64,000 nucleotides of DNA, from NCBI GenBank assembly GCA_027308685.1, contig DAIDEE010000042.1, positions 1 to 64,000 on the forward strand, given 5' to 3'. Below, piece by piece: positions 1 to 8,541 of the stretch (its first letter is position 1; each line of letters starts with the position of its first letter). The DNA comes from Acidocella sp. Lineage in GTDB: Bacteria > Pseudomonadota > Alphaproteobacteria > Acetobacterales > Acetobacteraceae. The notes under the pieces were generated by a model. That model had not been told where the DNA came from, ran no database searches, and saw only the letters and a list, made by a program, of their open reading frames with translations. The translations under genes and the position numbers were made by a program.

Positions 1-92
1 GCCGACGCAACACGAGACGACGCCGCTACAAGCGCACCACCCGCAGCAGCAGCTCCAAATTTAAACATCTTACGACGACTAGCTTGCGCCAT
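1..92 (-). CDS. Tat-exported protein, N-terminal fragment (runs off left edge)
   Basis: Only the first 30 codons are inside the window. They encode a twin-arginine signal peptide: an ASRRKMFKFG motif followed by a run of Ala, Gly and Val ending in a plausible signal peptidase site. The ATG at 92 is preceded by GGGGGAAGA, a good ribosome binding site. The mature part lies beyond base 1, so the function cannot be named. Tat export suggests a cofactor-bearing periplasmic protein, which is inference. It reads away from the ArsR gene at 390-800 on the same strand, with about 300 bases between them. Confidence 0.7.
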   Translation of the reverse strand, partial: MAQASRRKMFKFGAAAAGGALVAASSRVAS

Positions 93-389
93 CTTCGATC
101 TTCCCCCGTAATCAAAATTTATACGAAAACACTTGGTGAAACTAAACGTTCTTTTTTCATTTTTAAATTTGTGCTAAACTTGTCGAGCTAAAAAAAGTTT
201 TTGTCAATGCAATCAAGGGGCAATTATCAACGCTAGCTACAGGTTTTACGGCGAAAAAATTTCAGAATAACTTAACGATAAAGAAATAGAAACTTTTTTC
301 TCCTGAGGCTAGGTCGTTTTGTGGATGGTACTTAACTCGGTATCGTTAAGAGAATCATCGATATGTCGTGATCGCGGCTCAAGCTACAC
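93..389. other. Intergenic, AT-rich
   Basis: This 297-base stretch separates the Tat-signal gene and the ArsR gene, both on the minus strand. A TTGACA-like hexamer on the minus strand (complement of 202-207) could be a -35 element for the Tat gene, but no good -10 follows at the right distance. I see no gene or RNA here. Confidence 0.4.
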
Positions 390-800
390 CTACTGTGGGC
401 TTGTAGTCTCATCGAGAGGCGCTACCAACGCAAAGTACGCTGCGCCAACCCGGCGTTTGCCTTGTTGAGTCGAGTCAATAACAGTTACAAATTCATCGCG
501 ACCGATTACACTCAGCAGTAGGCTGATTAGTTTATGTACGCGCTCATTATCTAAACGATAGAAGACTGCCTTACCTCCGCGCCGCGCCGCCAAGGTCCCG
601 GTGCCACGTAATTCAGCCAATTGCTGCGACAGATTCGGCGGCCCAATACTCAATGATGCGTCAATTTGCGCAACATATCTTTCGCCAGACATCAAATAAT
701 TTAGAATCCCAAGCCGCGTACTGTTGGCTAGCACGCACAGCATCGAGACTGTTCGCGCCGTTGTTGCCGTATCGACGCAATGATTGGCGTTACTGGTCAT
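390..800 (-). CDS. ArsR-family winged-helix regulator
   Basis: A 136-residue protein with the ArsR/SmtB fold: helix pair around TVSMLCVLANSTRLGILNYL (residues ~17-36), recognition helix around GPPNLSQQLAELRGTG (~53-68), and a beta-wing RRGGKAVFYRL (~73-83). Cysteines occur only at about residues 8 and 22. The Cys pair 66 residues apart that marks BigR/SqrR persulfide sensors is missing, as is the ELCVCDL metal motif. The signal is therefore unknown. The very AT-rich DNA upstream of its start (about 820-890) is a likely self-operator region. Its target could be the Tat-signal gene downstream or the FadL and sulfurtransferase genes; context does not decide. Confidence 0.85.
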   Translation of the reverse strand: MTSNANHCVDTATTARTVSMLCVLANSTRLGILNYLMSGERYVAQIDASLSIGPPNLSQQLAELRGTGTLAARRGGKAVFYRLDNERVHKLISLLLSVIGRDEFVTVIDSTQQGKRRVGAAYFALVAPLDETTSPQ

Positions 801-1844
801 GGTTACGATATTGAACAGAGCCCATAATAAATGACACGTTATTATATCTTGCGTGCTAATTATAATACATATTTATATTATTTTTGTAAGTATTTATTTG
901 GGGTGGCCGGCTATCTTTTTGTAACGCATTTGTGGCCGCTTTTGCGATGCCGTAGCGTTGTAGGGGCTTTGCAAAGGCCCCACTGTTTGCGTCTGGAGAT
1001 CGACCTGATCGGCATTCACCGGATCGTCGAGACCCTTGACCGGGTTTTACTTGTAACGGGTCATTCGGCGTTTTTTTGACTACATGAACGAAAGTGTTGG
1101 CGTACCTTGAATATGTATGTGCCACAATTTCATGTCCTGGAGCGGGATCATGTTTTGACAATTTGGGTGCTGATTTGGTGGCAATTGCGTCAATCCCGTA
1201 ACATGGGGACGGGTGAACCCCTTATAATCATTTGAAATTATTTGGTTGATCTAGCGGTGGGCCTGTTTGGGCCGCTATCTGGCGGCACTATGGCTGGCTG
1301 TTTATTATACCATTTGTTTTAATAATTTAGTCGTCTTCAATTATGCTGGCACAAGGTATCGGCTTAGTTAGACCTCTCAAATCCAGAATTTTATTAGTAA
1401 AAATATTGTTGGGTTAGGCGTTTTGGGGACAACCAGCCCGGGCAATTTAACGGGTGTGAGTTGCTGACCTAAGTCACAGAAGCGGTTGAGACAATTTGAC
1501 CATTGGTCGTTGGGGGGGCGTGTTGTGTTATGCCAGACAGCTATAAATCGAGAAGATTTTGATACGACAAATTGTATTGACTTCTCGTAAATATAGTTTA
1601 TGATTTAATGAAATCGTTAAAATTTTCCGGGAAACGTCAGAATTTTGAAAATTGTGTTGGACGCAGAGCCCTATTGCGAAATCGTGGTAACAATTGGTTT
1701 GGGTTTATTTTTAGAGTGTTTCGGGCTTTGCTCTTGGCAATTAAAATCCGTGACGTTTTCTAGCCTCAAAAATGTTGGCCTATAAACTCACAATAGCGAA
1801 GACGCCTGACAATTCATAAGAACAGTTTTCAAAAAGGGGGGGTA
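801..1844. other. Long intergenic region, no convincing gene
   Basis: About 1 kb holding only two short open frames that overlap antisense to each other (82 codons at 831-1079 plus, 101 codons at 856-1161 minus). Neither has a ribosome binding site or recognisable domain. Local inverted repeats occur (for example the GGGGCTTT/AAAGGCCCC hairpin near 963-981), and the last 300 bases hold the likely promoter of the FadL gene. Composition varies along the stretch, as in decayed DNA. No insertion sequence ends were recognised. Confidence 0.5.
1577..1604 (+). promoter_or_regulatory. Candidate sigma70-type promoter for the FadL-like gene
   Basis: TTGACT (1577-1582) and TATGAT (1599-1604) are separated by 16 bases, each one or two bases from consensus. 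The predicted transcript would have a leader of about 235 bases before the start codon at 1845, which is long. A closer promoter is possible. Confidence 0.4.
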
Positions 1845-3119
1845 ATGATTAAAAATATTAAGGCCAATCATGGCTTGTCGTTTGCTGCCATTATTGCAGT
1901 GTTGACGCCTGGCGTTGCTAACGCGACAGATGGTTATTTTGCAGCTGGTTATGGTATGCAGAATATTGGCATGGGCGGGACTGCGTTCGCCGTAACAGGC
2001 GATGGATTATACGGTGCTAATAATCCTGCCAATGGTAGCTTCAGCGACAATGAGTTTGATTTTGGACTAAATTTTTTCGTTCCTGGTCGTACTGCAAGCC
2101 GTACGGGCAATGCGTATGGATTGAATGGTTCGGCCACCAGTCGCAGTACTTTGTTTCCGATACCTGAATTTGGCTACAACAACCATTTGAACGACCAGAT
2201 TACGATCGGTCTGAGTATTTATGGTAACGGCGGTATGGATACTGCTTATCCCGGTGGCCAGTTGAATTGCGGCTTCGGTCCAGCAAATCTGCTTTGTGGG
2301 CAGGGTGGTCTGGGTGTGTCGCTCACGCAGGTTATCGTAGCGCCAACTTTGTCCTACAAGGTTAACGATTCAGTTTCCCTTGGTGTTGCGCCTCAGTTTG
2401 CAGTGCAGCAGTTCTCAGCTTCAGGCTTGCAGGCTTTCACTTCGCCGTCCATCACGCAGTCGCCGAACAATGTGACTGATCGGGGTGATTCCTATTCGTT
2501 TGGCGCAGGATTGCGACTCGGCGGTTACTGGCGTGTCAACTCGCTTCTGGCGTTGGGCATTACCTATCAGACTCAGATTTATTCGACAAAGTTTACCCGG
2601 TACAGCGGCTTGTTTGCTGGTGGTGGTGCGTTCAATATTCCCGCGAATTTTGGCGCCGGTGTGGCACTGCACGTGACGCCAACCTTGTTGTTAGCGGCGG
2701 ATTACGAACGAATATTCTATTCCGGTGTTGCCGCCATAGGCAATTCCAGCGGAAATCATGCACAGCTGGGTGCGAGCAATGGGCCAGGTTTTGGTTGGCA
2801 AGATATTAACGTTTTCAAGATTGGCGTCGCTGATCAAGTATTGCCGAACCTAACACTAAGGGCGGGTTATAATCATAGCGACGACCCAGTGACAGCGAAG
2901 AATGTCACCTTTAATATTTTGGCACCTGGCGTTATTGAAAATCAGGTTGCTATTGGGGCGACGTATAACTTATCACCAACATCGAGTCTTACTGCATCCT
3001 ATACGCACGCTTTCAAGAATACCCTAAGTGGTGCCACAAGCCACTTGCCCGGAGGAGGTATTGATAGCATTAGCCTGACAGAAGATGAGTTGGGCATTTC
3101 ATATCAGAGAAAATTCTGA
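1845..3119 (+). CDS. OmpP1/FadL-family outer membrane transport protein
   Basis: A 424-residue outer membrane beta-barrel. The N-terminus is a Sec signal peptide (cleavage likely after ANA, near residue 27). The mature start, TDGYFAAGYGMQNIGMGGTAFAV, is the FadL/OmpP1 pattern in which the N-terminal hatch plugs the barrel. The rest alternates polar and hydrophobic residues in strands, ends in Phe (YQRKF) as barrel proteins do, and is rich in Gly, Asn and Ser. FadL proteins pass hydrophobic molecules such as fatty acids or aromatics. The substrate here is not visible. The strong ribosome binding site is a run of seven G just upstream. It is monocistronic and closed by a hairpin at 3124-3156. 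The sulfurtransferase and sulfur permeases downstream make uptake of hydrophobic sulfur species a possibility, by inference only. Confidence 0.85.
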   Translation: MIKNIKANHGLSFAAIIAVLTPGVANATDGYFAAGYGMQNIGMGGTAFAVTGDGLYGANNPANGSFSDNEFDFGLNFFVPGRTASRTGNAYGLNGSATSRSTLFPIPEFGYNNHLNDQITIGLSIYGNGGMDTAYPGGQLNCGFGPANLLCGQGGLGVSLTQVIVAPTLSYKVNDSVSLGVAPQFAVQQFSASGLQAFTSPSITQSPNNVTDRGDSYSFGAGLRLGGYWRVNSLLALGITYQTQIYSTKFTRYSGLFAGGGAFNIPANFGAGVALHVTPTLLLAADYERIFYSGVAAIGNSSGNHAQLGASNGPGFGWQDINVFKIGVADQVLPNLTLRAGYNHSDDPVTAKNVTFNILAPGVIENQVAIGATYNLSPTSSLTASYTHAFKNTLSGATSHLPGGGIDSISLTEDELGISYQRKF

Positions 3120-3123
3120 TGAC

Positions 3124-3156
3124 ACGCCGCCCTATATACTGCTTATAGGGCGGCGT
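3124..3156 (+). terminator. Intrinsic terminator after the FadL-like gene
   Basis: A perfect 13-base-pair stem (ACGCCGCCCTATA pairing with TATAGGGCGGCGT) with a 7-base loop starts 5 bases after the stop codon and is followed by the T-rich tail TTGGTTTA. Confidence 0.85.
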
Positions 3157-3258
3157 TTGGTTTACTCAATTTGCAAAAAACAGTTATGATTTTTCGGTAA
3201 GTATTTTGTGCCATAACTCGGTTTGTTAATGAATTTTAGAGGGTTTTTTCTAATTTTA

Positions 3259-3287
3259 TTGACAAAAATGCTCAGTCAGCGGTAACT
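3259..3287 (+). promoter_or_regulatory. Weak candidate promoter for the sulfurtransferase operon
   Basis: A consensus TTGACA at 3259-3264 is followed 17 bases later by GTAACT, a poor -10. It lies in the 245-base gap between the terminator of the previous gene and the start at 3364. The -35 match is good but the promoter as a whole is uncertain. Confidence 0.3.
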
Positions 3288-3363
3288 TTTCCGTGGATTA
3301 AAATGTGCGGGTAAGTTACAATTCACAGCATTATTTATAGCAACGCTCAGAGGTACTCAAGCA

Positions 3364-4332
3364 ATGACATTTTCCAATAAAAAAAATCGGCTGAATAATC
3401 TGTTTGCCAAGACCCTCGCTACTGTTTTTGTGGTGGGCGGCTTTGCCGCAAATGCGGGCGCCGCGACCGCACCAACACCGCTCGTGACCCCGGCGTGGCT
3501 AGCGCAACATTTGAACGATAAAAACCTCGTTATTATTGAGGTTTATGATCATGACAACCAGGCTGCTGAATATCAAGCGGCGCATGTTCCGGGCGCGGTG
3601 TTTACGGGTTTTCTTGACGATAAATGGCGGCTGCCGAATGGGGCCATGCCGGCGATGCTGCCGCCTCAAGCGGCCATTGCTAAAGTGATCGGTGACTTTG
3701 GTGTTGGAAATGCCTCCCGCGTCGTACTGGTGCCAGGTGGCGCCAAAAAAGGTGACTTTCCGGCTGTGACGCGAATTTACTGGACCCTCAAAGTGGAAGG
3801 CCAGAACAATGTATCGATTTTGAACGGCGGCGATGTCGCTTGGCAGGCCGATAAATCCAATCCGATTGCAACAGGCACTACTGCTCCGCAACCAGTGGTT
3901 TTCACGCCACATTTTAATTCCAGCATTATTGCAACGCGCGATATGGTTGCGAAAAACCTGACCACTAAGAGCAGTCAGTTGGTTGATGCAAGGCCAGTAC
4001 CGCAATATAACGGTAAGGTTCTCGCGCCAGTTGATGTGCGTGCCGGCACAATTCCGGGCGCTCTGAATCTGCCGTTCTCAACGCTGTTCACCGCCGACCT
4101 CGAAGGAGTGCAAGATCCTGCTAAACTGCAGGTCGCGCTGAATAAAGCGACGATTGACGACAAACAAGCGTCGACGATCGCCTTTTGCAATACGGGACAT
4201 TTGGCTTCGTCCGACTGGTTTGTGCTGCATGAAATTCTTGGCCTTAAGGGGGTCCGTTTGTATGATGGCTCGATGTCGGAATACACGCGTGATGCCTCTT
4301 TGCCAGTCGTAAATGGCGTATCAAACTTCTAA
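3364..4332 (+). CDS. Periplasmic two-domain sulfurtransferase (rhodanese/3-MST type)
   Basis: A 322-residue protein with a Sec signal peptide (hydrophobic segment ~17-30, cleavage after NAGA) and two rhodanese domains. The N-terminal domain (~40-170) lacks a catalytic Cys. The C-terminal domain (~185-310) holds VDARP and the active-site loop CNTGHLAS with Cys at residue 275. That loop differs from the usual CGSGVTA of 3-mercaptopyruvate enzymes, so the sulfur donor may be thiosulfate, a persulfide or something else. AGAGG precedes the ATG. It is the first gene of an operon with two YeeE/YedE permeases and a small NPCAP-repeat protein, which points to capture of periplasmic sulfane sulfur. The sequence around its active site recurs in the truncated copy at 40004-40324. 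Confidence 0.88.
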   Translation: MTFSNKKNRLNNLFAKTLATVFVVGGFAANAGAATAPTPLVTPAWLAQHLNDKNLVIIEVYDHDNQAAEYQAAHVPGAVFTGFLDDKWRLPNGAMPAMLPPQAAIAKVIGDFGVGNASRVVLVPGGAKKGDFPAVTRIYWTLKVEGQNNVSILNGGDVAWQADKSNPIATGTTAPQPVVFTPHFNSSIIATRDMVAKNLTTKSSQLVDARPVPQYNGKVLAPVDVRAGTIPGALNLPFSTLFTADLEGVQDPAKLQVALNKATIDDKQASTIAFCNTGHLASSDWFVLHEILGLKGVRLYDGSMSEYTRDASLPVVNGVSNF

Positions 4333-4347
4333 TCAGGGACCCACATC

Positions 4348-4869
4348 ATGTCTCAACCGCGTGCATTATGGAATCCCTATGTTGCCGGTGTTGCACTTGG
4401 CACCGTGCTGTTTTTGACGTTTATTGCGACCGGTCATGGGTTGGGTGTGACCGGCGCAACCACGTCAATTACGGCGGTAACCACGGCGGCGATCGCTCCC
4501 GGAGCAATTTCACCCCATGACTATCTCGCCGGGTACGTTCGGCGCGGTCTCGATCAATGGATCGTGTGGGAAGTGCTTGGTGTTGCGATAGGCGGTATGG
4601 CTGGTGCGATGCTAGGTCGGCGCTTTGCCAAAAGAATTGACGGGCCGCCGCAGGCTAGCACGCCAGCACGACTCGGCCTTGCCATATCAGGCGGGTTGGT
4701 GTCCGGCCTGGGCGCGCGCTTTGCGCTTGGTTGTACGAGTGGAATGGGGCTTTCCGGTTCAGCGCCTTTGGGGGCCGCCGGATTTTTGTTCTTGATCGGC
4801 TTTTTTGTAGCAGGCGCTGCTGCAGGCTTTATTTTGAAACCACTTTGGCGTCGGAGATCGGTGACATGA
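4348..4869 (+). CDS. YeeE/YedE-family sulfur permease, N-terminal-half type
   Basis: A 173-residue membrane protein with about four hydrophobic segments. It carries the family motif GARFALGCTSGMGLSGSAPLG (~125-145), whose Cys lies in the pore in the TsuA/YeeE thiosulfate transporters. It is a half-size protein. The other half is the next gene, overlapping by four bases (ATGA), as in PmpA/PmpB-type pairs. It probably moves a reduced sulfur species (thiosulfate or sulfide-level sulfur) across the inner membrane for the upstream sulfurtransferase. The substrate is inferred from family and neighbours only. Confidence 0.85.
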   Translation: MSQPRALWNPYVAGVALGTVLFLTFIATGHGLGVTGATTSITAVTTAAIAPGAISPHDYLAGYVRRGLDQWIVWEVLGVAIGGMAGAMLGRRFAKRIDGPPQASTPARLGLAISGGLVSGLGARFALGCTSGMGLSGSAPLGAAGFLFLIGFFVAGAAAGFILKPLWRRRSVT

Positions 4870-5486
4870 TTGCTCCCCTCGATTTTGTTGGTCCTATCTC
4901 AGGTATCCTCCTGGGTGTTGGCTTTGGGTTTGTTCTTGAGAATGCAGGCTTTGGGAATCCAGAAATTCTTACTGGCCAGTTGCGATTCACAAATTGGGCA
5001 GTTTTCCAGACCATGTTTACGGCCATTGTTGTCAGCTCAATATTACTAAATATCGCCGCGTATTTTGGCGTGATCTCGTTTTCAAATATTTTCATTCCCT
5101 CTGTGCTTTTTTGGGGCACTCTGTTGGGTGGGATGTTTGTGGGCATCGGCTTCGCGGTAGGTGGTTATTGCCCCGGAACGTCGGTTGTAGCCCTTATGTC
5201 AGGCCGGCTTGATGCCATCCTTTTCATTGTTGGTATCGGCGTTGGTACGCTGGTTTTTAATGCTATTTATCCAATGATTGGCTCGTGGATTTACACCCAG
5301 ACGGGACCGGATGCCCTGACCGTGCCACAATTACTGCATATGCCCGTATGGGCGGTGATTGCGCTACTGGCCGCTGTATTAATCGCGGTTGGATATTTTG
5401 TCTCGAGGGGTAAACTAACTGCGGGATGTCAAGTTTCTGCTTCAGTCGGAGTACCGTCTGGCGTCGCGGTTCATCACAAACAATAA
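4866..5486 (+). CDS. YeeE/YedE-family sulfur permease, C-terminal-half type
   Basis: A 206-residue polytopic protein starting at the ATG that overlaps the previous stop (ATGA). It has about five hydrophobic segments and the second family motif, GIGFAVGGYCPGTSVVALMSGR, whose Cys matches the pore Cys of YeeE/YedE proteins. A longer upstream frame exists but would run through the partner gene and is not membrane-like, so the overlapping start is preferred. With the preceding gene it should form one heteromeric transporter. A short soluble tail with one further Cys (LTAGCQVSAS) follows the last helix. Confidence 0.87.
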   Translation: MIAPLDFVGPISGILLGVGFGFVLENAGFGNPEILTGQLRFTNWAVFQTMFTAIVVSSILLNIAAYFGVISFSNIFIPSVLFWGTLLGGMFVGIGFAVGGYCPGTSVVALMSGRLDAILFIVGIGVGTLVFNAIYPMIGSWIYTQTGPDALTVPQLLHMPVWAVIALLAAVLIAVGYFVSRGKLTAGCQVSASVGVPSGVAVHHKQ

Positions 5487-5511
5487 TCCTCCACAATAAA
5501 GATTGAGTCAC

Positions 5512-5784
5512 ATGAAACCTAATAAGCGTATACTATCCCTTTTGGCTGTTACTGCTTCAATGGCTCCTATTATGCCATCAGCCATCGCAGCAAATATGCC
5601 GGGCCAGATAATATTAGCCTCAGCAACAAACCCCTGTGCACCTTCTAACCCTTGTGCTCCGACGAGCGGCCAAAAACCGACAACTGTGCAAAATCCTTGT
5701 GCACCAAGTGGCGCGCCGTCGAAGTCCGGTGGTGGTGCACAGAACCCTTGCGCGCCGAGCACGACACCGTCTAAGTCAAACTAA
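5512..5784 (+). CDS. Small secreted protein with four NPCAP repeats
   Basis: A 90-residue protein with a Sec signal peptide (MKPNKRIL..., hydrophobic core ~8-25, cleavage near AIAA). The mature part has four copies of NPCAP separated by Ser, Thr, Lys and Gly-rich linkers, so its only cysteines are four evenly distributed ones. The start is taken at the ATG at 5512; a TTG three codons earlier is also possible. It is the last gene of the sulfurtransferase-permease operon, 25 bases after the previous stop. No enzymatic fold is visible. Cys-Pro-type repeats could bind metal, carry persulfide sulfur or cross-link to the envelope. I do not recognise a characterised family. Confidence 0.75.
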   Translation: MKPNKRILSLLAVTASMAPIMPSAIAANMPGQIILASATNPCAPSNPCAPTSGQKPTTVQNPCAPSGAPSKSGGGAQNPCAPSTTPSKSN

Positions 5785-5825
5785 TCGATATAGTTTGCTA
5801 CTAGCGACGCATATCTCCGACTCAT

Positions 5826-5873
5826 CCCGGCCCTAGAATCGTTTCATGTATATTGTAATGAATCTAGGTCGGG
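5826..5873. terminator. Possible bidirectional terminator hairpin
   Basis: CCCGGCCCTAGA (5826-5837) pairs with TCTAGGTCGGG (5863-5873) with one mismatch and one bulge around a 25-base loop. It sits between the convergent NPCAP gene and the CbbR-like gene. The U-tract is weak, so this is tentative. Confidence 0.35.
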
Positions 5874-5958
5874 CTTAGTTTAGGCAGGAAATTTCTGACT
5901 CTGGAAATACAGAGCTATAATTTTCAGATGATGCCATTATTCTGGTAATAGAGCTAAG

Positions 5959-6927
5959 CTATATTTTACCGTCAAGCTTTTCGTTTTGATTCGTGTGAAA
6001 GCTTGCACTGATATCGGGTAAGTACGTATGGCATTCATCAACGAAAAATTTGCGGATTGAAGATACCGCTGGCATCGGATGACGTTGCCGCAGATGAACA
6101 ATATACCACTGGCGAATGATGGGCAGGCCATCGACGGGTAAAACTATAATACTCTTGTTCGCCAACGCCGCTTCTATTGTGTGGCCGGAAATAAACGCAA
6201 TGCCCAACCCTGCGATTACCGCCTGTTTGATGGTTTCATTGCTTCCAATTTGCATCCTTATTTGCGGTGCAATACCTGAATCAGCAAAAAATCTCTCCAT
6301 TAAAATCCTAGTACCACTACCAGGTTCACGGACGATAAATATTTCCTCAGCCAGCTGGCTCGGCTTAATGAGCTTCATGTTGGCCAATTTGTGGTCTGGA
6401 GGCGCGATAATGACGTGAGGATGATCGCCGATGTTAGTAACTTCGAGATCCAACTCCTCTGGCGGCCGACCAGTGACTGCTAAATCGAGCTTATAGTTTT
6501 GCAGACCTTCGATCATTTCTTCACGATTACCAATGGTAATCTTTAAATCAATTCCAGGATGTGACCGCATAAACGCGCCGAGCAGGCGGGGTACAAAATA
6601 TTTAGCAGTGGTGATAACGCCAACCGAAACACTACCTTGCTTGGTTCCGGCGATCGCAGCGAGCGTCGCATTACAATTCGCAAGAATGGTCTCGATCTGT
6701 TCGATGGCGTGCAAAATCTCGGCGCCAGCGTCCGTAGCCTTAGTTTGAGATCCTGAGCGTTCGACCAATGGTAGTCCTGCATGATCTTGGAGCAATTGCA
6801 TTTGCAACGTCACCGCTGGTGGCGAGACATTTAATTGATTGGCTGCTGCAGTTACGGACCCTGTCCGCACAACGGCGGCCAGAACACGGAGTTGCTTGAG
6901 CGTGACGTTTTTGAGATCTTGTTTCAT
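5959..6927 (-). CDS. cbbR: LysR-family regulator, CbbR-like
   Basis: A 322-residue LysR-type regulator. The N-terminal winged helix-turn-helix spans ~8-67 (TLKQLRVLAAVVRTGSVTAAA, then VSPPAVTLQMQLLQ). The effector domain (~95-300) has CbbR-like stretches such as SVGVITTAKYFVPRLLGAF and the REPGSGTR loop. CbbR proteins bind Calvin-cycle metabolites or NADPH and activate cbb operons. The gene lies downstream of nuoN on the same strand, separated by 183 bases, about 20 kb from the cbb promoter it would control. CbbR is more often divergent from its operon, so this position is unusual. Some nitrogen or sulfur regulators look similar, but the Calvin cycle genes nearby support the name. Confidence 0.85.
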   Translation of the reverse strand: MKQDLKNVTLKQLRVLAAVVRTGSVTAAANQLNVSPPAVTLQMQLLQDHAGLPLVERSGSQTKATDAGAEILHAIEQIETILANCNATLAAIAGTKQGSVSVGVITTAKYFVPRLLGAFMRSHPGIDLKITIGNREEMIEGLQNYKLDLAVTGRPPEELDLEVTNIGDHPHVIIAPPDHKLANMKLIKPSQLAEEIFIVREPGSGTRILMERFFADSGIAPQIRMQIGSNETIKQAVIAGLGIAFISGHTIEAALANKSIIVLPVDGLPIIRQWYIVHLRQRHPMPAVSSIRKFFVDECHTYLPDISASFHTNQNEKLDGKI

Positions 6928-7110
6928 TTATTCTTATTATATTCATAACAACTTTTGAATTTACTTTCAATAAGGCGATTTAACCTAATTGCTAAAAACC
7001 TACATGATACAAAATTTTTGAAAATTGAGGATATTTGGAGATCACGTTGATTCTAATCCACCAGTAATCGACCGTTCTTCCTGGATGTTTGACACAAGTT
7101 GTCTTTTTCT

Positions 7111-8541
7111 TCAGTCGAACATTAATTTCAGTAACGCTATCAGAGGGCTGGGGGCAACACCGAAGGCAAGGATAGGTAGGCTCACCATAGCGATTGCGAG
7201 TCGATTTGGAATGGAAATTGCCAAAATACTCACTGCCATCGCATCGTCACTCGGCTTCATCGACATAACCAGGATAATGTTGAGATAATAGAATAACCCG
7301 ATCACACCGCTGATGACCATGACGGCCAGCAAACTCCATAACTGAGTGTGCACACCGGCTGCCATGATATACATTTTTGCAATAAACCCGAGTGCTGGCG
7401 GAATTCCAGCCAATGAAAGCAAAAACAATGTCATTACCCCGGCGAGGGCAGGGCGGGTCCAAAACAAGCCACGCAATTCGGTAATCTTATCCACATCTCG
7501 CACATCACTGGCGTGTGAGAGCACAGCGATAACGCCGAAGGCGCCGATCATGGTAACTGCATAGGCGACGATATAAAATACCACTGCAACCTGACCAATA
7601 GAGCCGGCGGCAAGAATAGCGACGAGCAAGTAGCCGAGGTGCGCAATCGATGAATAGCCAAGAATACGTTTGAGATTGTCTTGCATGAGCGCGAGTAGAT
7701 TCCCCGACAGCATCGACAAAATAGCGATAGCTGTGGTCAAGGTACTCATACTGGCGGATAGATTGGCGCCAGGAAGATTGATTGTCCGGATCAATATTGC
7801 CAGCACCGCAATTTTTGCAATGACCGCGACATAGGCACCAGTTGGCGCGGGTGCTCCAACATAGACGTCGGGCACCCATATATGAAACGGAACCACGGAT
7901 AATTTAAATCCAGCGCCAATGGCGATCATCGCAAGCCCCGCCACCAACATTTGTTGGCTTGCGGCGTCTGCCGCAGATGATGCCACGATATGAGCGATGT
8001 TGAGGCTGCCGCTCGCAAGTTCCAGCAGTCCAATCCCGAACAATACGAAGGCCGAAGACATGCCCGACAAAACGAGATATTTAAGCCCAGCCTCTTCGGC
8101 AGCGGGTCGGAAATGCGGATAGGCGATCATGCCGATCATCGCCAGTGTCATGGTCTCCAAGCCAAGAAATAAAGTTATGAAACTGGCTGCAGAGGCAAGG
8201 GCCACCGCGCCCAATGTGCCGGCCGCAAACAACAACGGAAACTCTTCTCGGTATAACGGTGTTTCAGGTTGCCAATAGGAGTAGGCCAGGACCAATATCA
8301 ACAGGGCGCTTATCAAAATTAGCCCGATAAAGCCCAGTGATAATGCATTAAACGTGAATAACTCAGGTAAGGCTGGCGATGTTGCGCGCAATGCGTAAGG
8401 AATACTGAACAGCGCAGCCAAAAGCCCAAGCCCTGTAACTGCGCATATGAGTCTGTATGATCGCCGAATGGCAACAACCGCTGGCAAGCCTCCGGCCAGA
8501 ATTGTTAATATCACCAAAGGTACTGCACCTTGCAGGTTCAT
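7111..8541 (-). CDS. nuoN: NADH-quinone oxidoreductase subunit N
   Basis: A 476-residue polytopic antiporter-like subunit of complex I with about 14 membrane segments. Core motifs include ETMTLAMIGMIAY (conserved Glu), KLSVVPFHIWVPDVYVGAPAP and LLALMQDNLKRILGYSSIAHLGY, the Lys and His residues being those of the proton channel. It is the last gene of the nuo operon and its start overlaps the nuoM stop by four bases. The length matches the E. coli subunit. No strong terminator was found before cbbR. Confidence 0.96.
   Translation of the reverse strand: MNLQGAVPLVILTILAGGLPAVVAIRRSYRLICAVTGLGLLAALFSIPYALRATSPALPELFTFNALSLGFIGLILISALLILVLAYSYWQPETPLYREEFPLLFAAGTLGAVALASAASFITLFLGLETMTLAMIGMIAYPHFRPAAEEAGLKYLVLSGMSSAFVLFGIGLLELASGSLNIAHIVASSAADAASQQMLVAGLAMIAIGAGFKLSVVPFHIWVPDVYVGAPAPTGAYVAVIAKIAVLAILIRTINLPGANLSASMSTLTTAIAILSMLSGNLLALMQDNLKRILGYSSIAHLGYLLVAILAAGSIGQVAVVFYIVAYAVTMIGAFGVIAVLSHASDVRDVDKITELRGLFWTRPALAGVMTLFLLSLAGIPPALGFIAKMYIMAAGVHTQLWSLLAVMVISGVIGLFYYLNIILVMSMKPSDDAMAVSILAISIPNRLAIAMVSLPILAFGVAPSPLIALLKLMFD

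Noticed and set aside
390-800. The first ArsR gene as a second persulfide sensor
   Set aside because: It lacks the second Cys about 66 residues after the first, so the BigR/SqrR mechanism is not supported.
831-1161. Two overlapping antisense open frames as genes
   Set aside because: Neither has a ribosome binding site, a plausible composition or a family resemblance, and they overlap each other antisense.
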